Origin: Megamerina dolium
Lineage: Eukaryota > Arthropoda > Insecta > Diptera > Megamerinidae
DNA: 64,000 nucleotides
Direction of reading: 5' to 3'
Assembly (NCBI GenBank): GCA_963854835.1
Contig: OY978525.1
Coordinates: 72,869,128 to 72,933,127 of the forward strand
Part shown: piece by piece, positions 32,027-43,548 of the stretch
How positions within the stretch are numbered: the first letter of the stretch is position 1
Layout of the letters: each line of letters starts with the position of its first letter
Notes under the pieces: model-generated
Database searches by the model: none
Told to the model about the DNA's origin: nothing
The model's input: the letters and a program-made list of their open reading frames with translations, nothing else
Translations under genes and position numbers: made by a program

Positions 32027-35000
32027 ATCATTCACATTTCACAACTACAGCGTGTGCCAAGCAGCTTGACTATTGATGGAAAATTGGACAATATGGAATT
32101 CATGTTAACCCTGGACACTGGTGCATCACATTCTATAATCAAGAGCGATTTGGTAAAGAGGTTTGAGCCTTTAATGGGAATAAAATTGCGTACAGCAACG
32201 GGTGAGGATGCACAAATTCTGGGCAAGATAAAGAAACGAGTATCTATTGGAAATTGCACATGGGAACATGAATTCATTGTGGCCGACATCATCGATGACG
32301 TAATAATTGGTGTTGATTTTATGATTGACAACGGATTTACGTTAGATTTAAATCAACGGATACTACGTTATGCAAATGTCGAACTACCATTGAACATCGG
32401 TTACAAGCGTAGTGGGAACATCAAACGAGTACTGGGATGTCAACGCCAAGAGGTTCCAGCAAAATCAGAAGCGGTGATATGGGCACAGATGAATGTGGAT
32501 GATGGGACAGGCAAGTTGTGGCTGGTGGAAGCAGATAAAGAAATAACGAATAAAAACATCATACTTGGTAGGACGTTAGTAGAACCTAAAGAAAATGGAA
32601 TAGTACCGGTGCGAATTTTAAATCCAACTAATACATCTACAGTTGTAAAGAAAGGAATGGTGATTGGTCATTGCCAGGAAGTTACTGCCGTAGTAGACTG
32701 CGAAAAGGGTTCGTCGATAAAAAGTGGAAGATCAGGAACTGGCAAGGCGGAAATAAAAGCACAGATGGAGGAATGGGCAGGTGTGCTTACCAAACAGCAA
32801 AAAGAAAAGGCTTTACAAGTATTGGAGAAGTACAGTTCAATATTTTCTTCAAATGGAAAAACTGGAGGACGAACAACCATCGTGAAGCATCACATTGACA
32901 CCGGTGATTCTAGACCAATTCGTCAAGCACCACGACGAGTTCCATTGGCCAAAAGAGACGAAGCCATTAAGCTGATTTCCGATATGCAGAAACAAGGTGT
33001 TATTGAACCATCAGAGAGTCCATGGAGTTCACCAGTTGTGCTGGTAAAGAAGAAGGATGGAAGTACTCGATTCTGTGTGGATTACAGAAAGCTGAATGAG
33101 ATTACGAAAAAAGACAGCTATCCACTGCCAAGAATCGATGACACTCTGGACACACTATCTGGTGCGAAGTGGTTCTCAACTCTTGATTTGCAAAGTGGCT
33201 ACTGGCAAGTGGAACTTGGTAAGGAAGACAAAGAGAAAACAGCTTTCAGTATTGGCGATGGTCTATGGCAATTTACAGTCATGCCATTTGGTTTATGCAA
33301 TGCGCCAGCTACTTTCGAACGTTTGATGGAGCGTGTACTCAGAGGACTACACTGGAAAACGTGCTTGGTGTACCTCGATGACATTATTGTGATGGGAAAA
33401 GATTTTAACGACCACCTGGAAAAGTTGAAAGAAGTATTTTAGCGTATACAATCAGCAGGGCTTAAACTGAATATGAAAAAGTGTTCACTCTTCAGGCAAG
33501 AAGTTAAATATCTTGGTCATAAAGTAACAACAGAAGGGGTACATACCGACGAGGAGAAAGTAGCAGCAGTTCAAGAATGGCCTATTCCGTCTGGATTTGC
33601 AAACATCGCCAGCAGTCTGCATGAGTTGACAAGAAAGAACAAACCATTTGTGTGGGGCGAGGACCAACAGAAAGCATTCGAACAGCTGAAAGAAAAACTC
33701 TGTTCAGCACCAATATTAGCGTATCCAGTACCTGGTCAAAAGTTTGTGTTGGACACAGATGCGAGTGGCTATGGAATAGGTGGTGTGCTCTCTCAGATCA
33801 TAGATGGGCAAGAAAAAGTAATAGCATACTACAGTAAAATCCTGTCGAAGTCAGAAAGAAATTACTGTGTCACACGAAGAGAGTTGCTCGCAATACTGGA
33901 ATGTGTAAAGTATTTCCATAAATACTTGTACGGTCAGGCATTTCATCTACGAACTGACCACTCAGCGCTAAGGTGGTTATTGCAATTTAAAAACCTAGAA
34001 GGACAATTGGCGCGCTGGATTGAAAGGCTGCAGAGTTATGATTTTACCATCGAACATCGTAAAGGAGGACATCACGGCAACGCGGATGCTCTATCTCGTC
34101 GTCCTTGCAAAATGGAATGTAAACATTGTTCTCGAGTGGAAAGCAAGGAGCACATTGTCGACATACGACTTACGAATATATTGCCGGAGGAGTCATGGAC
34201 CACCGAACGAGTGCAAGAAGATCAGCGGAACGACCCAGATCTCGTAAAGATTATGGAATACAAGGAGCAGGGCATACGTCCAGATTGGCAAGAAATGGCT
34301 AATGAGAGTCCAATAGCAAAGGCATACTGGGCGCAGTGGCAAAGCCTGCACTTACGAGACGGATGTTTATTCCGAGCATGGGAAAGTGAGGATGGAAAAA
34401 TCACTAATGATCTTCTAGTGGTACCCAAGGCGAGAATAAATGAAGTGATAGCTGAGTATCACAATACCTCCAGTGGAGGGCATTTGGGAATCACCAAAAC
34501 CGTCGAGAAAATAAAGAAACGATTTTATTGGGTTGGATGTCATGACCATGTCGCTGATTGGATTCGGAAGTGTAAGCAATGTGCAATGGCCAAAGGTCCC
34601 ACTAAGAAAAGTCGAGGTAAGATGCACCAATACACCGTGGGTGCTCCATTTGAGCGAATTGCTATGGACATAGCTGGGCCATTTCCAATAAGCAACGCAG
34701 GAAACAAGTATGTTCTGGTGGTTATAGATTACTTCAGTAAATGGCCTGAAGTATACCCCATTCCAAATCAGGAAGCTAGTACAGTTGCGGATGTATTCGT
34801 CAACCAATGGGTTACTCGTTTTGGTGTACCGATGGAGTTACACTCAGACCAAGGTCGAAATTTCGAATCAGTTGTATTCCAAGAGATATGCCGTATGCTG
34901 GGTATATACTTTACAAAACTCGTACAACACCTTTGCATCCACAATCTGATGGCATGGTAGAACGATTTAACCGTACCTTGGAGGAATATTTGAGAAAAGT

Positions 35001-35505
35001 CGTAGATAAATACCAAAGAGACTGGGATGTACATATACCAATGTTCCTCATGGCATATCGATGCGCACAACATGATACGACGGCTACTACACCGGCAATG
35101 GCAATTTTTGGAAACGAGTTAAGACTGCCAGCTGATTTAAAATTTGGAGTTGTAACACCAACGAGATCTACCGAAGGTAATTATACTAGCGAAAAGCGGG
35201 AACAGTTGGATGAAGTACATCAGTTCATCAGAGAGCGGTCGCAGATGATAAGCGATAAGATGAAGGCCAGGTATGACTTGAAAGCGAATTCAAAAGGGTT
35301 CTATGAAGGAGAGCTTGTAATGCTTCATAATCCACAACGAAAAAAAGGCCTGTCCCCTAAACTACAGACTCATTGGGAAGGACCATATGAGATTATAGCA
35401 AAGATAAATGACGTAGTGTATCGTATTCAACGTGCCTGGAATAAAAGAGCAAAGTTTAAAGTAGTGCACTTAGAGCGACTTGCGCCATATCCAGGGGAAG
35501 TATAA
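31976..35505 (+). pseudogene. Gypsy-A pol: PR-RT-RH-IN, two defects
   Basis: In the -1 frame: protease TLDTGASHSII near 32115 and IIGVDFM near 32305; RT from RQAPRRVPLAKRDE (32920), VLVKKKDGSTRFCVDY and VYLDDIIVMG (33370); an in-frame TAG at 33440-33442 after KEVF; the same frame resumes with the RT thumb, RNase H (LDTDASGYGIGG near 33755, RTDHSALRWL near 33952), integrase zinc module (34440-34590), MDIAGPF and HSDQGRNFES. At about 34908-34912 a 5-base insertion (TTTAC, absent from sister copies) shifts the frame. The last part (DGMVERFNR with the catalytic Glu, to LAPYPGEV) continues in the other frame to 35505. Confidence 0.93.
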
Positions 35506-35543
35506 AAACTTGTTCGGGACGAACAAGGTTAAGAGGAGGGCAG
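35506..35543 (+). promoter_or_regulatory. Stem-loop and polypurine tract of gypsy-A
   Basis: CTTGTTCG-GGA-CGAACAAG forms an 8-bp hairpin just after the pol stop, followed by AAGAGGAGGGCAG next to the right LTR. The same pair occurs at 52550-52584 and, reversed, at 15201-15235. Confidence 0.75.
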
Positions 35544-35973
35544 TGTAACGAGTATCGATAGTTGATTACTCATCACTATTGTGACTGACACTATTGGCAG
35601 CATCGAAACGAATGTCAACAAAAAGAAATAACCAGAACAAGCCAACGAGAAAGGAAGAGAAGAATCTCGATAACGGAAGATTCTGGGGTGTTGCCAACAG
35701 AGTATAAATAGAGCCAGTGTTGAGAAGGAAAATCAATCGAATTCCGAACGTGAATGCGCAAACATCTATACAGAGGCAAAAGTTGCTAGTACATTAAAGT
35801 GTTATTGTAAATAGTTGATTATAAACAGAGTTGATTGTAAATAGAGTTTATTAAATAAATTGTTGCTGTATATAGTTGTATAAAATAAGTGTTGCAGTTA
35901 TCATTAACAGAATCCAGTGATCGAACAAGGTAATTCAAATAGAATTAAACGTTCACAGAATAAAAACGTAACA
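35544..35973 (+). repeat. Gypsy-A right LTR
   Basis: 430 bp; same as the left LTR except for a 7-base deletion. Confidence 0.93.
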
Positions 35974-36922
35974 ATACTATAACATAAGATAATTTTCTAA
36001 ATGTAATACCCCAGGTAATCCACTCATACACACACACATACTCGCACTCACACATCTATCGTACACACACATGCGAAACTACACTCTCACCGTTTACTTA
36101 CAATCCACATCAACTAGGAGAGAGAGAGAAGGAATACCACCCACACAGGGAGATGTAACGAAGTAATCCACTCATACACACACACACATACTCACACTCA
36201 CACATTTATCGTACACACACACACATGCGAAACTACACTCTCACCGTTTACTTACAATCCACATCAACTAGGAAAGAGAGAGAGAGAAGGAATACCACCC
36301 ACATTGTCGTAAATATGTTTCACAACCAACGATCACTATCAAGGGACTTACGACGACTTAAATCGACAGTTGGCCTCTGGCTGCCGTGGTGTGGGGACAT
36401 ATCTCCATACTGGGACAGAAAGAGACCAACTACACACATGACTGTGTCGCAGAGTGTCGATTCGGTACCAATCGGCACAGGCGACAAGGCATGTGTCGTA
36501 GTGCACAGGGCACCTACTGGTTGGTAACCGCCATAGGACCCAGGCATTAGTACTAACACTAATTAACCACTAACACCATCATCTTCCATAAAACTCACGA
36601 GCCGAGGTTATGTGAGAGTCAGAGGAGGAGGAATTGGACAGACAAGGTCTAGCGGTTCGAAGTGCCAGTGGTCGTGGAGCGCAAACCTGGGGTAATCAAC
36701 CCTTTCTTAATTGTGTGATTTACTTGCAATATACCGATAAGTAATATAATAGCTAAATTAAATAGTATAACAAATAAATGGAGTAATATAATAAGTAAAT
36801 GAAATAAAAGAATAAATAAATGAAATAATATAATAAATAAAGGGAATAATATAATAAAAATAAATAAATTCAATTTGAACCCTGGCACCGACGAGTTTGA
36901 CCAGCAGAGAGCATTATAAAAT

Positions 36923-37633
36923 GTATTTTTGAGAATGTACCAAAAAGAGGTATAAGTTGCCCTACAGTTTGTAGTCCACCATAAGTCCACCATTCAATAT
37001 AAGTTTTTAAGATGCTGGTTTATTGTTTATTGTTTATTTATAAAATCCAGTGACCGCCTCGAGGGTCATGAGAATTTAAAAGTTCTTTATTTTCATAATA
37101 ATAGATGGTACCATATCTGGGTCCCACCTTTTTTTTTAATGTTTAAATTTTATTTTATTTTTTTAGAATGCTCAAAAACTAATAGGCTAATAAACCGACC
37201 CAAGTTGTTTTAATTTTTAATTTTTATAAAATAATGATAAAAATGGTAAATATAATGAAATTTCAGTGGGGGACAGTTGTCCACCTCTGGAATTTCAACT
37301 TCTCTAAACATAAATGATTTACAATTGGTTGGAGTACTACCAATAGTAAAGCCCCCCTTAAAAAAATGCCGACTATCCAAGAAGAGAGTCGTTGGCAGAA
37401 TTCGAACCAACAAAATCACTGCCTGTTGATGCAACCATTAACCAACCAAACTCAATAGCTTCACATTGCTATTACATTTATGTAAGGTTGAGTACTTTGT
37501 TTGCTCTAGCAAAGTTAGAAGGATCGAGTTCGTCGTTTCCATTAGCAGTTGGCGCTATTATCTTAAAACAATTTACTTCACAGAAATGGGCATGTAAGTA
37601 GTATAGAATAATTACATTGTTCGAATATAATTC
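36923..37633. other. No gene; weak tRNA-like B box
   Basis: AT-rich sequence. On the minus strand, GGTTCGAATTC near 37398-37408 fits a pol III B box and a GTTGG/CCAAC pair could close it, but the D and anticodon arms are not convincing. Nothing else recognised. Confidence 0.4.
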
Positions 37634-38240
37634 TCACAAATTAATTAAATAATTAATTTTCTTTAACAGTTTTTGTAGTTGTTCTTTATAAAATTTACCT
37701 AATATTGGCTCATAATCTCTTATTAAATATGTAATTGGATTAAAAAGATAAATCTTACTGATATAAAATATTACAAGTCCAATTATATTTATATTTGTTT
37801 TCAAAATGTTTTTTATGTGATTATATTCGTACTTTATCACCAATTTTAAAAACAGGTTTTTCTAAATGTTCACAAATTGAACAGTTGACTTTTTCCTTCT
37901 TCGCTATGGTATTGATTAAATAACCTATTAAAAACTTCTTGTTCATTTTTTTCATTCACTTCACATTTTAATCTCATGTTTATCTAAAACTTCCTGAAAA
38001 TTACTTTACTGATTTTGTGAATTACTTTACACAGAATCTGTGTAAAGTAATATTGGTGCAAAAGCAGTCCTTTTAATAATTTTTAAAAACTCTTCGTACT
38101 TTTCCCATCTTTCTTTTTTAATGGCTCTATATAGGCAAATTTCGAAAATGTATCAATTCCATTAAGCATATATTTGTATCCTGTATTAATTGTTACATTA
38201 AAGTTGTCATAATTAATAAATAAGCTGCCCATAATCAATT
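37634..38240 (-). pseudogene. Polinton integrase, deleted and frameshifted
   Basis: Minus-strand pieces read GYKYMLNGIDTFSKFAYIEPLKKK near 38200-38120 (core with the first catalytic Asp), then after deletions and frame changes an SH3-like end: FKIGDKV near 37845, FYISKIYLFNPITYLIRDY and PILGKFYKEQLQKL at 37780-37660. This combination is characteristic of the retroviral-type integrase of Maverick/Polinton transposons. The segment between, with the second Asp and the Glu, is damaged or lost. It marks one end region of the Polinton. Confidence 0.65.
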
Positions 38241-38329
38241 TATTCCATTAGTAATTATTTTTCTTCTTTAACTGATGGATTAAATAGTTTAAAATAATAT
38301 TTAAATATAACTTTACCTTCATCAAATAA

Positions 38330-39033
38330 TTATTTAAAATCAATCGATAAGTATCAACAATTAAATGGTGAAAAATATCTTGAAAAACTTAATGATTTAC
38401 GTAATGAAACACAAATACTTCATTCTGATATAAAAAACTTAATTTAGAAAAATTACAATCTGACTTTACTAAATTATTACCTACTTCAACTTTTCCAAAA
38501 TTAAATCAAGACAGTTCAATCTTAGAAAGCCCAAAACCACAATCTAGTTCTCAAAATTTAAACAAAGATGTTTTTGTTACACCATCAAGATTTAAAACTG
38601 TAAAACCCTTTGTTGAAAACACACCGGATCCTTCAGAGAGAAGTGTACAAGTTAATATTAATGAAACATTATCAACTACAGTAAATTTTGTTTAAAATAG
38701 ATTTGGAAATATGGCAATGAAAAATTTAATTTAAATTCTTCTAATCCTAAAGTTAGTGATAATATATTTAGTTTACGATCTGAAAATGGTAAAGATCTGT
38801 GGATTGGAAATAGTGTAGTAAAAATTAATGGTAATGATATAATTATAAAAGATAAACAATATGAAAGTACTAAAGTTTTATGGGAATTATTGACTTTGAA
38901 AGATCCATCTTCATTCATACAAAATGATTTAGAAATTTATGAAGAAATTATGTTAAAAAATTATGCTTACATACAAAATAATGATAAAACTACAAAAGGA
39001 ATTAAATCAAGTGCTATTAATAAATATTACTAA
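38330..39033 (+). pseudogene. Polinton conserved ORF of unknown function
   Basis: Plus-strand frames in series: a coiled-coil start (KYQQLNGEKYLEKLNDLRNE), a Ser/Pro-rich linker (KPQSSSQNLNKDVFVTPSRF) and a conserved C-terminal domain (FSLRSENGKDLWIGNSVVKI, then VLWELLTLKDPSSFIQNDLE and INKYY at the end). The GLWELLT-like box with an IGN strand before it recurs in arthropod Polinton proteins as I remember them; no biochemical function is known to me. Stops near 38455 and 38696 and at least two frame changes break it. Confidence 0.5.
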
Positions 39034-39056
39034 AATAAATGGATATTGATAAATAA

Positions 39057-39590
39057 ATGGGTATTGATAAGTTTGGACAAAAAACTTTTTCAGAATTAAA
39101 CTCTTCTAATGAATATTCTATTAAGAGAATAATTTTATTAGAAAAACTTTTCGAAGAAAATCGTTTAAGAACAAAAAGAAAGAACAAGATCGTAAAAATT
39201 TAAAAATGTATATTGAAGAAGTTTCCGAAGAAAATCAAAAATTTCGAAAATTTATAAAAAACCAAAATTATGAATTAGAAAAACAATTAAACGATAATAA
39301 GTCTGAAATTATTGATTTAATTAAAAAACTTGAATTTATGAAAACCATATTGAAAATATTAAAATCAGTTTTCTAAAAGAACTTGACGATTTTTCAGAAA
39401 AACAAAATTTAATGCAAAAATATCTTAAAGATTTATCTTCACGAAGTGTAGTGTTAACAGAAAAAATAATAAAGTCTAAAACAAATGATATGATTAACAA
39501 AGGCACTCAAGTTTCATTGGAGATGATGTTAAAATACAGGTGCTAATGATTTCGATGAAGACCAAAAAAATTTAATTAAAAAATAATTAA
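39057..39590 (+). pseudogene. Polinton coiled-coil ORF, broken
   Basis: From ATG 39057 the sequence reads MGIDKFGQKTFSELNSS, then Lys/Glu/Asn-rich helical pieces (KNQNYELEKQLNDNKSE, KELDDFSEKQNLMQKYLKDL) in shifting frames. No motif that names a function. Its position directly after the preceding ORF, in the same orientation, suggests it is Polinton-derived. Confidence 0.4.
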
Positions 39591-39777
39591 AAAAAAATTT
39601 CTTTACTAAATGGAAAAAAAAATAAATAGAAAAATTAAAAATGTTAAATAGAAAAATAATCAATCCTAACTTAAAATAACTTACAAACTAAAATTACTCG
39701 AATTAATCTAAGACAATATCAATTAGCATATAAGTCGAAGTAGTAAGGGGGTTAGATTTATTAGTTACCTATACATT

Positions 39778-40032
39778 TTATTTCGAAAAGTCCCCAAGAG
39801 AGCTTATAAATATTGTTTCACGGTCAGAGACATGTTCATGAAGTGAACCGATTCCTTTGGAAACATAATGTAAAGTATTATTTTTTAACTTTTCAGATAT
39901 ATTTGTAATATAATTATAAGTAGAAAAATTAAGCAAACGCATTTCATAATTAGAGTTATCATTGAATTTTATTGGTTTGTCAATGTCACAAGAACTTATT
40001 GATAAATTTCCATCTAATGATATAGTGGGCAT
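39778..40032 (-). CDS. Polinton small ORF, 84 codons
   Basis: MPTISLDGNLSISSCDI..., then NYEMRLLNFSTYNYITNI. A Y-E-(x)-L-(x)-F-(x)-T-Y-N string of this type occurs in small Polinton/adintovirus proteins as I recall, perhaps virion-associated. It ends with LGDFSK; the true C-terminus may be lost. The start lies just downstream of the protease C-terminal fragment on the same strand. Confidence 0.4.
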   Translation of the reverse strand: MPTISLDGNLSISSCDIDKPIKFNDNSNYEMRLLNFSTYNYITNISEKLKNNTLHYVSKGIGSLHEHVSDRETIFISSLGDFSK

Positions 40033-40147
40033 TATTTATTTAAGTAAACATTTTAAACAAATATGACCACATATAATTTCATTTATTACTTGGTCAATAT
40101 TATTATTAAAGATAATTGTATTTTCATTAGTTTTAAAATATTTTTCA

Positions 40148-40150
<3 letters not shown>
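40033..40150 (-). pseudogene. Polinton cysteine protease, C-terminal fragment
   Basis: Minus strand reads INEIICGHICLKCL before the stop. CGHxCL carries the nucleophilic Cys in adenovirus-type proteases that process capsid proteins. The N-terminal part is at 42560-42776, beyond the inserted LINE. Confidence 0.6.

Positions 40151-40222
<72 letters not shown>
40147..40222. repeat. (TA)n tract at the LINE 3' end
   Basis: About 76 bases of TA between Polinton sequence and the LINE; probably the LINE's own 3' tail. Confidence 0.9.
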
Positions 40223-40230
<8 letters not shown>

Positions 40231-42560
40231 GCCGAATCAGACCACTTGTATGGGTCCCTTTTCGTCCCTCAAATCGTGTGTTGATTATTTGTTCGGTTGC
40301 AGAATCCTTCTACTTCCTTCCTCATAATAACATCACGCGTTATTTCAAGCATCTCTTTGTGGGGTATGTTCCACATTTCGAGTTCATCAATAAATTGGCG
40401 ACCCAGTGTGGACATCCTCCTGCTTGCCAATGCAGGACACTGGCACACTATGTGCGCCGCTGTCTCTGCCTCTTCCATTCATAATCTGCAAATATCAGCA
40501 TCCTCCCCATCAACAAGACCCATCTTGCTGAGGTGGTACCTGAAATTGCCATGCCCAGTTATTAATGCAGTCAACCAGCTTAGAGTCATTCGTCCTAGAC
40601 TGAGAGCCCTCCCCGATTCACTGCCCCTTGATAGCCTCAACGAAGCCTTTGCCTGTCTACAAGTAGATAAGTTCTCCCATCTCGTGAGATGAAGTTTCTT
40701 TATCCACTCTTCGACCTTTGCCTTCACCGTCCCGCTGCTGAGAGCAACTACTGGTTCCGGTCCATAAAATTCAGCTTCAGATCCTTGTCTAGCCAAGGAG
40801 TCTGCAGCTTCATTCTGTTCTATACCAATGTGTCCCTTCACCCACATAAGAGTAATCGCATTACTACGAGCACACCCATTAAGTTTCTGAACACATTCGA
40901 GCGCCAACTTAGAAGATACCGTAGGTTGTTGCAGTCGCCTGACCACCGCCTGGTTATCGAGTGATAGCAAGATTTTCTTACCTTGCACCTTTCCATCCAG
41001 TAGATGGTCTAGCGCATGCATTAGACCAAGCATTTCAGCTTGATAGACCGATACGTATCTTCCGAGATTCAGAGTACATGCCAGTCCCAACTCTTTAGAG
41101 AAGATTGCAGCACCCGCTCTGCCATCCATTAATGAACCATCTGTAAAAATACTGATGTCATTTTCCTCACATACATCATGTGTGAGGCCGTCTTCAATGA
41201 GTGTTCTGTGTGACTTTTCAGTCATCTTCAGCCTACCCATTCCCTCCATTGTCATCTGCGCCTCCTTTACACTGCTATATAACAGTGACAGGATGCCCCT
41301 GTGCCCCCTCTCTGTGCCGAATCCATACCAATTATTGTTTGTCTTCAGACGTAATGCTGTTAATGCCGCTGACTTCATAATATGCAAGTCCAACGGCAGC
41401 AGCCCGAGAAAGACTTCCAATGCTTCTACTGGGGTCGTCCAGATAGTTCCGGTAATCCCAAGACAAGCCATTCTTTGTACCCTATCTAACTTGCTTTTCG
41501 CGGTCTTTTGGGTGACCTTAGGCCACCAGAGCACAGCAGCATATGTTATTAAGGGTCTGACCATCGTTGTGTAGATCCAGTGCGCTGCTCTGGGAGTAAT
41601 TCCCCACATGAGACCGAACACTCTTGCCCTTCTGGATCTTGTCATCGACGTGACTATTCCAAGTCAGCTTGTTATCCAGGATGACACCTAGATACTTTAA
41701 TTCCTTGGATACGTTGATGTTCGATCCAAAAAGCCTAAGAGGGTCTATTGTTAGTCCAGTCCTCCTTTTAGTAAAGAGTACTGTTTCCGACTTACTAGCA
41801 TTTACAGAGAGACCTTGTTCCGTGCACCATCCTTCAACCATTTTGAGTGCACCTGAGTGGTATCATAAATAGTGTCCAGGAACTTTCCGCTCACCGTTAC
41901 CGCTATGTCATCTGCATACCCGACGGTGTGTATGCCTTTTGAGTCCAGAAGCTGAAGAAGGGAATCGACCGTGATGTTCCAAAGGATGGGCGATAATACT
42001 CCCCACTGTGAACACCCTTTGACCACCCTACCTCTGAGTCTGTAACTCCCATTTTGAAAGTTTATTGCCCTTTTCTTCAGCATGCTGTCCACCCACCTTA
42101 TAATGGTTGGGCTGACTTCACGAGTAGCAAGGGCCATCCTTAGCTTATCGAAACTAATCTTATCGAAGGCACCTTCTATGTCCATAAAAGTAGACATAGA
42201 TATCCCTCCACAAGACAGTTCCCTCTCCGCTACGCGAACGAGTTCGTGCAGGGCCGTTTCAGTGGATTTGCCAGCTCTGTACGCGTGCTGACACCTGTTC
42301 AGTGGTTTTGTCAGAAGCGTTGTCCTTTTCATGTAGTCCGCCAGTACTCCTTCCATACATTTAAGCAGAAAGGAGGTCAAGCTAACCAGCCGGAAAGATT
42401 TAGCCTCTGAGTAGTCCCTTTTTCCCGGCTTTGGAAGAAAGACAACCTTAGTCTCTCTCCATTGAGTCGGGATATATCCTGTAGCCGGGCAAGTAATAAA
42501 TATTCCCAGAATCCTGTCTACCAGAGCTTCTGCACCCCACTGAAGTAGGGCTGGAAATAT
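40223..42560 (-). mobile_element. RNase H LINE (I/LOA/R1-like), 5'-truncated
   Basis: Minus-strand element with RT (from PALLQWGAEALVDRILG), RNase H and a Cys/His tail, and a TA-rich tail at its 3' end. It begins abruptly within RT at about 42560, as expected for 5' truncation, and lies inside the Polinton protease gene. Confidence 0.88.
40269..42560 (-). pseudogene. LINE ORF2: RT and RNase H, frameshifted
   Basis: 42560-41840: RT with YIPTQWRETKVVFLPKPGK, FRLVSLTSFLLK, MDIEGAFDKISFD and the catalytic GYADDIAV near 41910. 41841-41518: LSVNASKSETVLFT and LGVILDNKLTW. 41645-40479: the thumb (TYAAVLWWP), then RNase H with IFTDGSLMDGRAGAAIF, YQAEMLGLMHAL and LSLDNQAVV (the Asp-Glu-Asp set). 40478-40269: ETAAHIVCQCPAL, a CxC...H-type C-terminal element. 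At least three frame changes separate them. Confidence 0.88.
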
Positions 42561-42776
42561 AGGTAATTTATTTAAAGTAAATGAATCATAATATACAATA
42601 TAATTATAATTCTTCTTATATGCTACCCAATGAGTACCATCATTATTATTTAAATTTATTATTCCACATTCTATATCTTTTATCTTTTTTGGAAACCTAT
42701 CTTGCATTTGGAATATTGAATTTTCTACCATATTTTTTAAATCATAATTACTTAATGGGAATCCAACCAAAATCAA
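42560..42776 (-). pseudogene. Polinton cysteine protease, N-terminal fragment
   Basis: MILVGFPLSNYDLKNMVENS, then CGIINLNNNDGTHWVAY with the catalytic His and IVYYDSF with the catalytic Asp of the adenovirus/Ulp1 protease fold. The frame then runs into LINE RT sequence at PALLQW. Together with 40033-40150 it accounts for all three catalytic residues. Confidence 0.7.
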
Positions 42777-43166
42777 ATTGTTTTTTGGAGTAGACCATTA
42801 CCAGATTTTTTAAGAAGTAATCCATTACCACTTTTTACATTTTGTTCTTCTAATACTTTATTATGACGAATTTTTTCTTCTAGTAATTTATCCTTAGTTT
42901 TTTTATCATTATAAGCTTTATATAATGAAGTGCCTACAGTAACCGCAGCTCCTATTGCTGGAATAAGTGGTAATAATGCTCGTAAAAGCCCACCAATCTT
43001 TTCATTATTAAAATAAAGATAGTGTAAATATTCGCATTCTTTTTAATAGATTTAATTTGTTTTCTAGTTAGTGGTAAATATGTTTCATTAATTACACTTC
43101 TTTTGTTATTTGTAATTGAATTGGTTCTAATTTTATAGTTATATTTCTTTTATTTTTCATTGCATC
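42777..43166 (-). pseudogene. Polinton minor capsid-like ORF (membrane-active/pX-like)
   Basis: Minus-strand pieces read LPLTRKQIKSIKKN near 43085-43030, then GLLRALLPLIPAIGAAVTVG (hydrophobic), YKAYNDKKTKDKLLEEKIRHNK and a Gly-Asn-Gly-Leu-rich end (GNGLLLKK) near 42815. This order, helix, hydrophobic segment, then RHNK and repeated G-G-L, resembles small minor virion proteins of Polintons and adintoviruses. It is frameshifted. Confidence 0.5.
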
Positions 43167-43548
43167 TTAAATTTGTTTTTGTTGATCTTTATTTAGAGAT
43201 ATGGGATATTTAATATACCTTCCACATTTTTGAATAAAAGTAATTTCATTATTATTGATTTGTTCATTAACTTCATTATTATTTTTATTATAAATACCCA
43301 TCAATTCCTTATTTGAAGAAATTGGGGTTGTAAAGAAGCGTATACCCACTTTCCTTTTCAATTTCATTGCATTTGTTGTTAAATCAGCATATACTTTTTC
43401 TGATAAACTAGCATCTTTTGCTAAAACGCTTGACCATGCTTTATCTTCGAAAATCTTGTCAGTTTCATGCCTTTTATTTAGATCAGTATTTTTTGAATAT
43501 GTGATATCATGTTCTTTAGCAGCTATATCTAATTTATTAATTGGTTGA
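43167..43548 (-). pseudogene. Polinton phospholipase A2-like protein, C-terminal part
   Basis: QPINKLDIAAKEHDITYS carries the His-Asp pair of the parvovirus-type PLA2 fold, and the following helical part (DKIFEDKAWSSVLAKDASLS) is typical of the same proteins in Polintons and insect virus-like elements. The reading frame enters from the solo LTR at 43549. The N-terminal part continues at 48489-48610. Confidence 0.65.

Larger units (their letters stand above)
30029..35973 (+). mobile_element. Gypsy-A LTR retrotransposon, full length
   Basis: LTRs 30029-30465 (437 bp) and 35544-35973 (430 bp) differ, as far as I can read, only by a 7-base deletion (GCGATAA between two ATAA repeats). ATAC is duplicated on both sides (30025-30028, 35974-35977). 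Primer site, gag, a frameshift signal, pol and polypurine tract are all present. Two defects in pol (below) inactivate it, but it is the most complete member of the family here. Confidence 0.95.
23452..36918 (+). mobile_element. Gypsy-B LTR retrotransposon with two nested insertions
   Basis: Left LTR 23452-24461 and right LTR 29962-36918 (interrupted by gypsy-A), tRNA-Lys type primer site, gag, protease-RT-RNase H-integrase, a third ORF and a polypurine tract. A 4-bp AAAT precedes the left LTR and follows the right one (36919-36922), giving the target duplication. Without the insert the right LTR is about 1008 bp against 1010 on the left. The long LTRs, the primer site and the third ORF recall Osvaldo-like gypsy elements. 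Confidence 0.92.
29962..36918 (+). repeat. Gypsy-B right LTR, split by gypsy-A
   Basis: 29962-30028 and 35974-36918 together match the left LTR, including the tandem block (36005-36300). Gypsy-A sits at ATAC inside it. Confidence 0.9.

Noticed and set aside
37392..37601. 69-codon ORF
   Set aside because: Covers a tRNA-like B box in antisense and has no domain; regarded as fortuitous.
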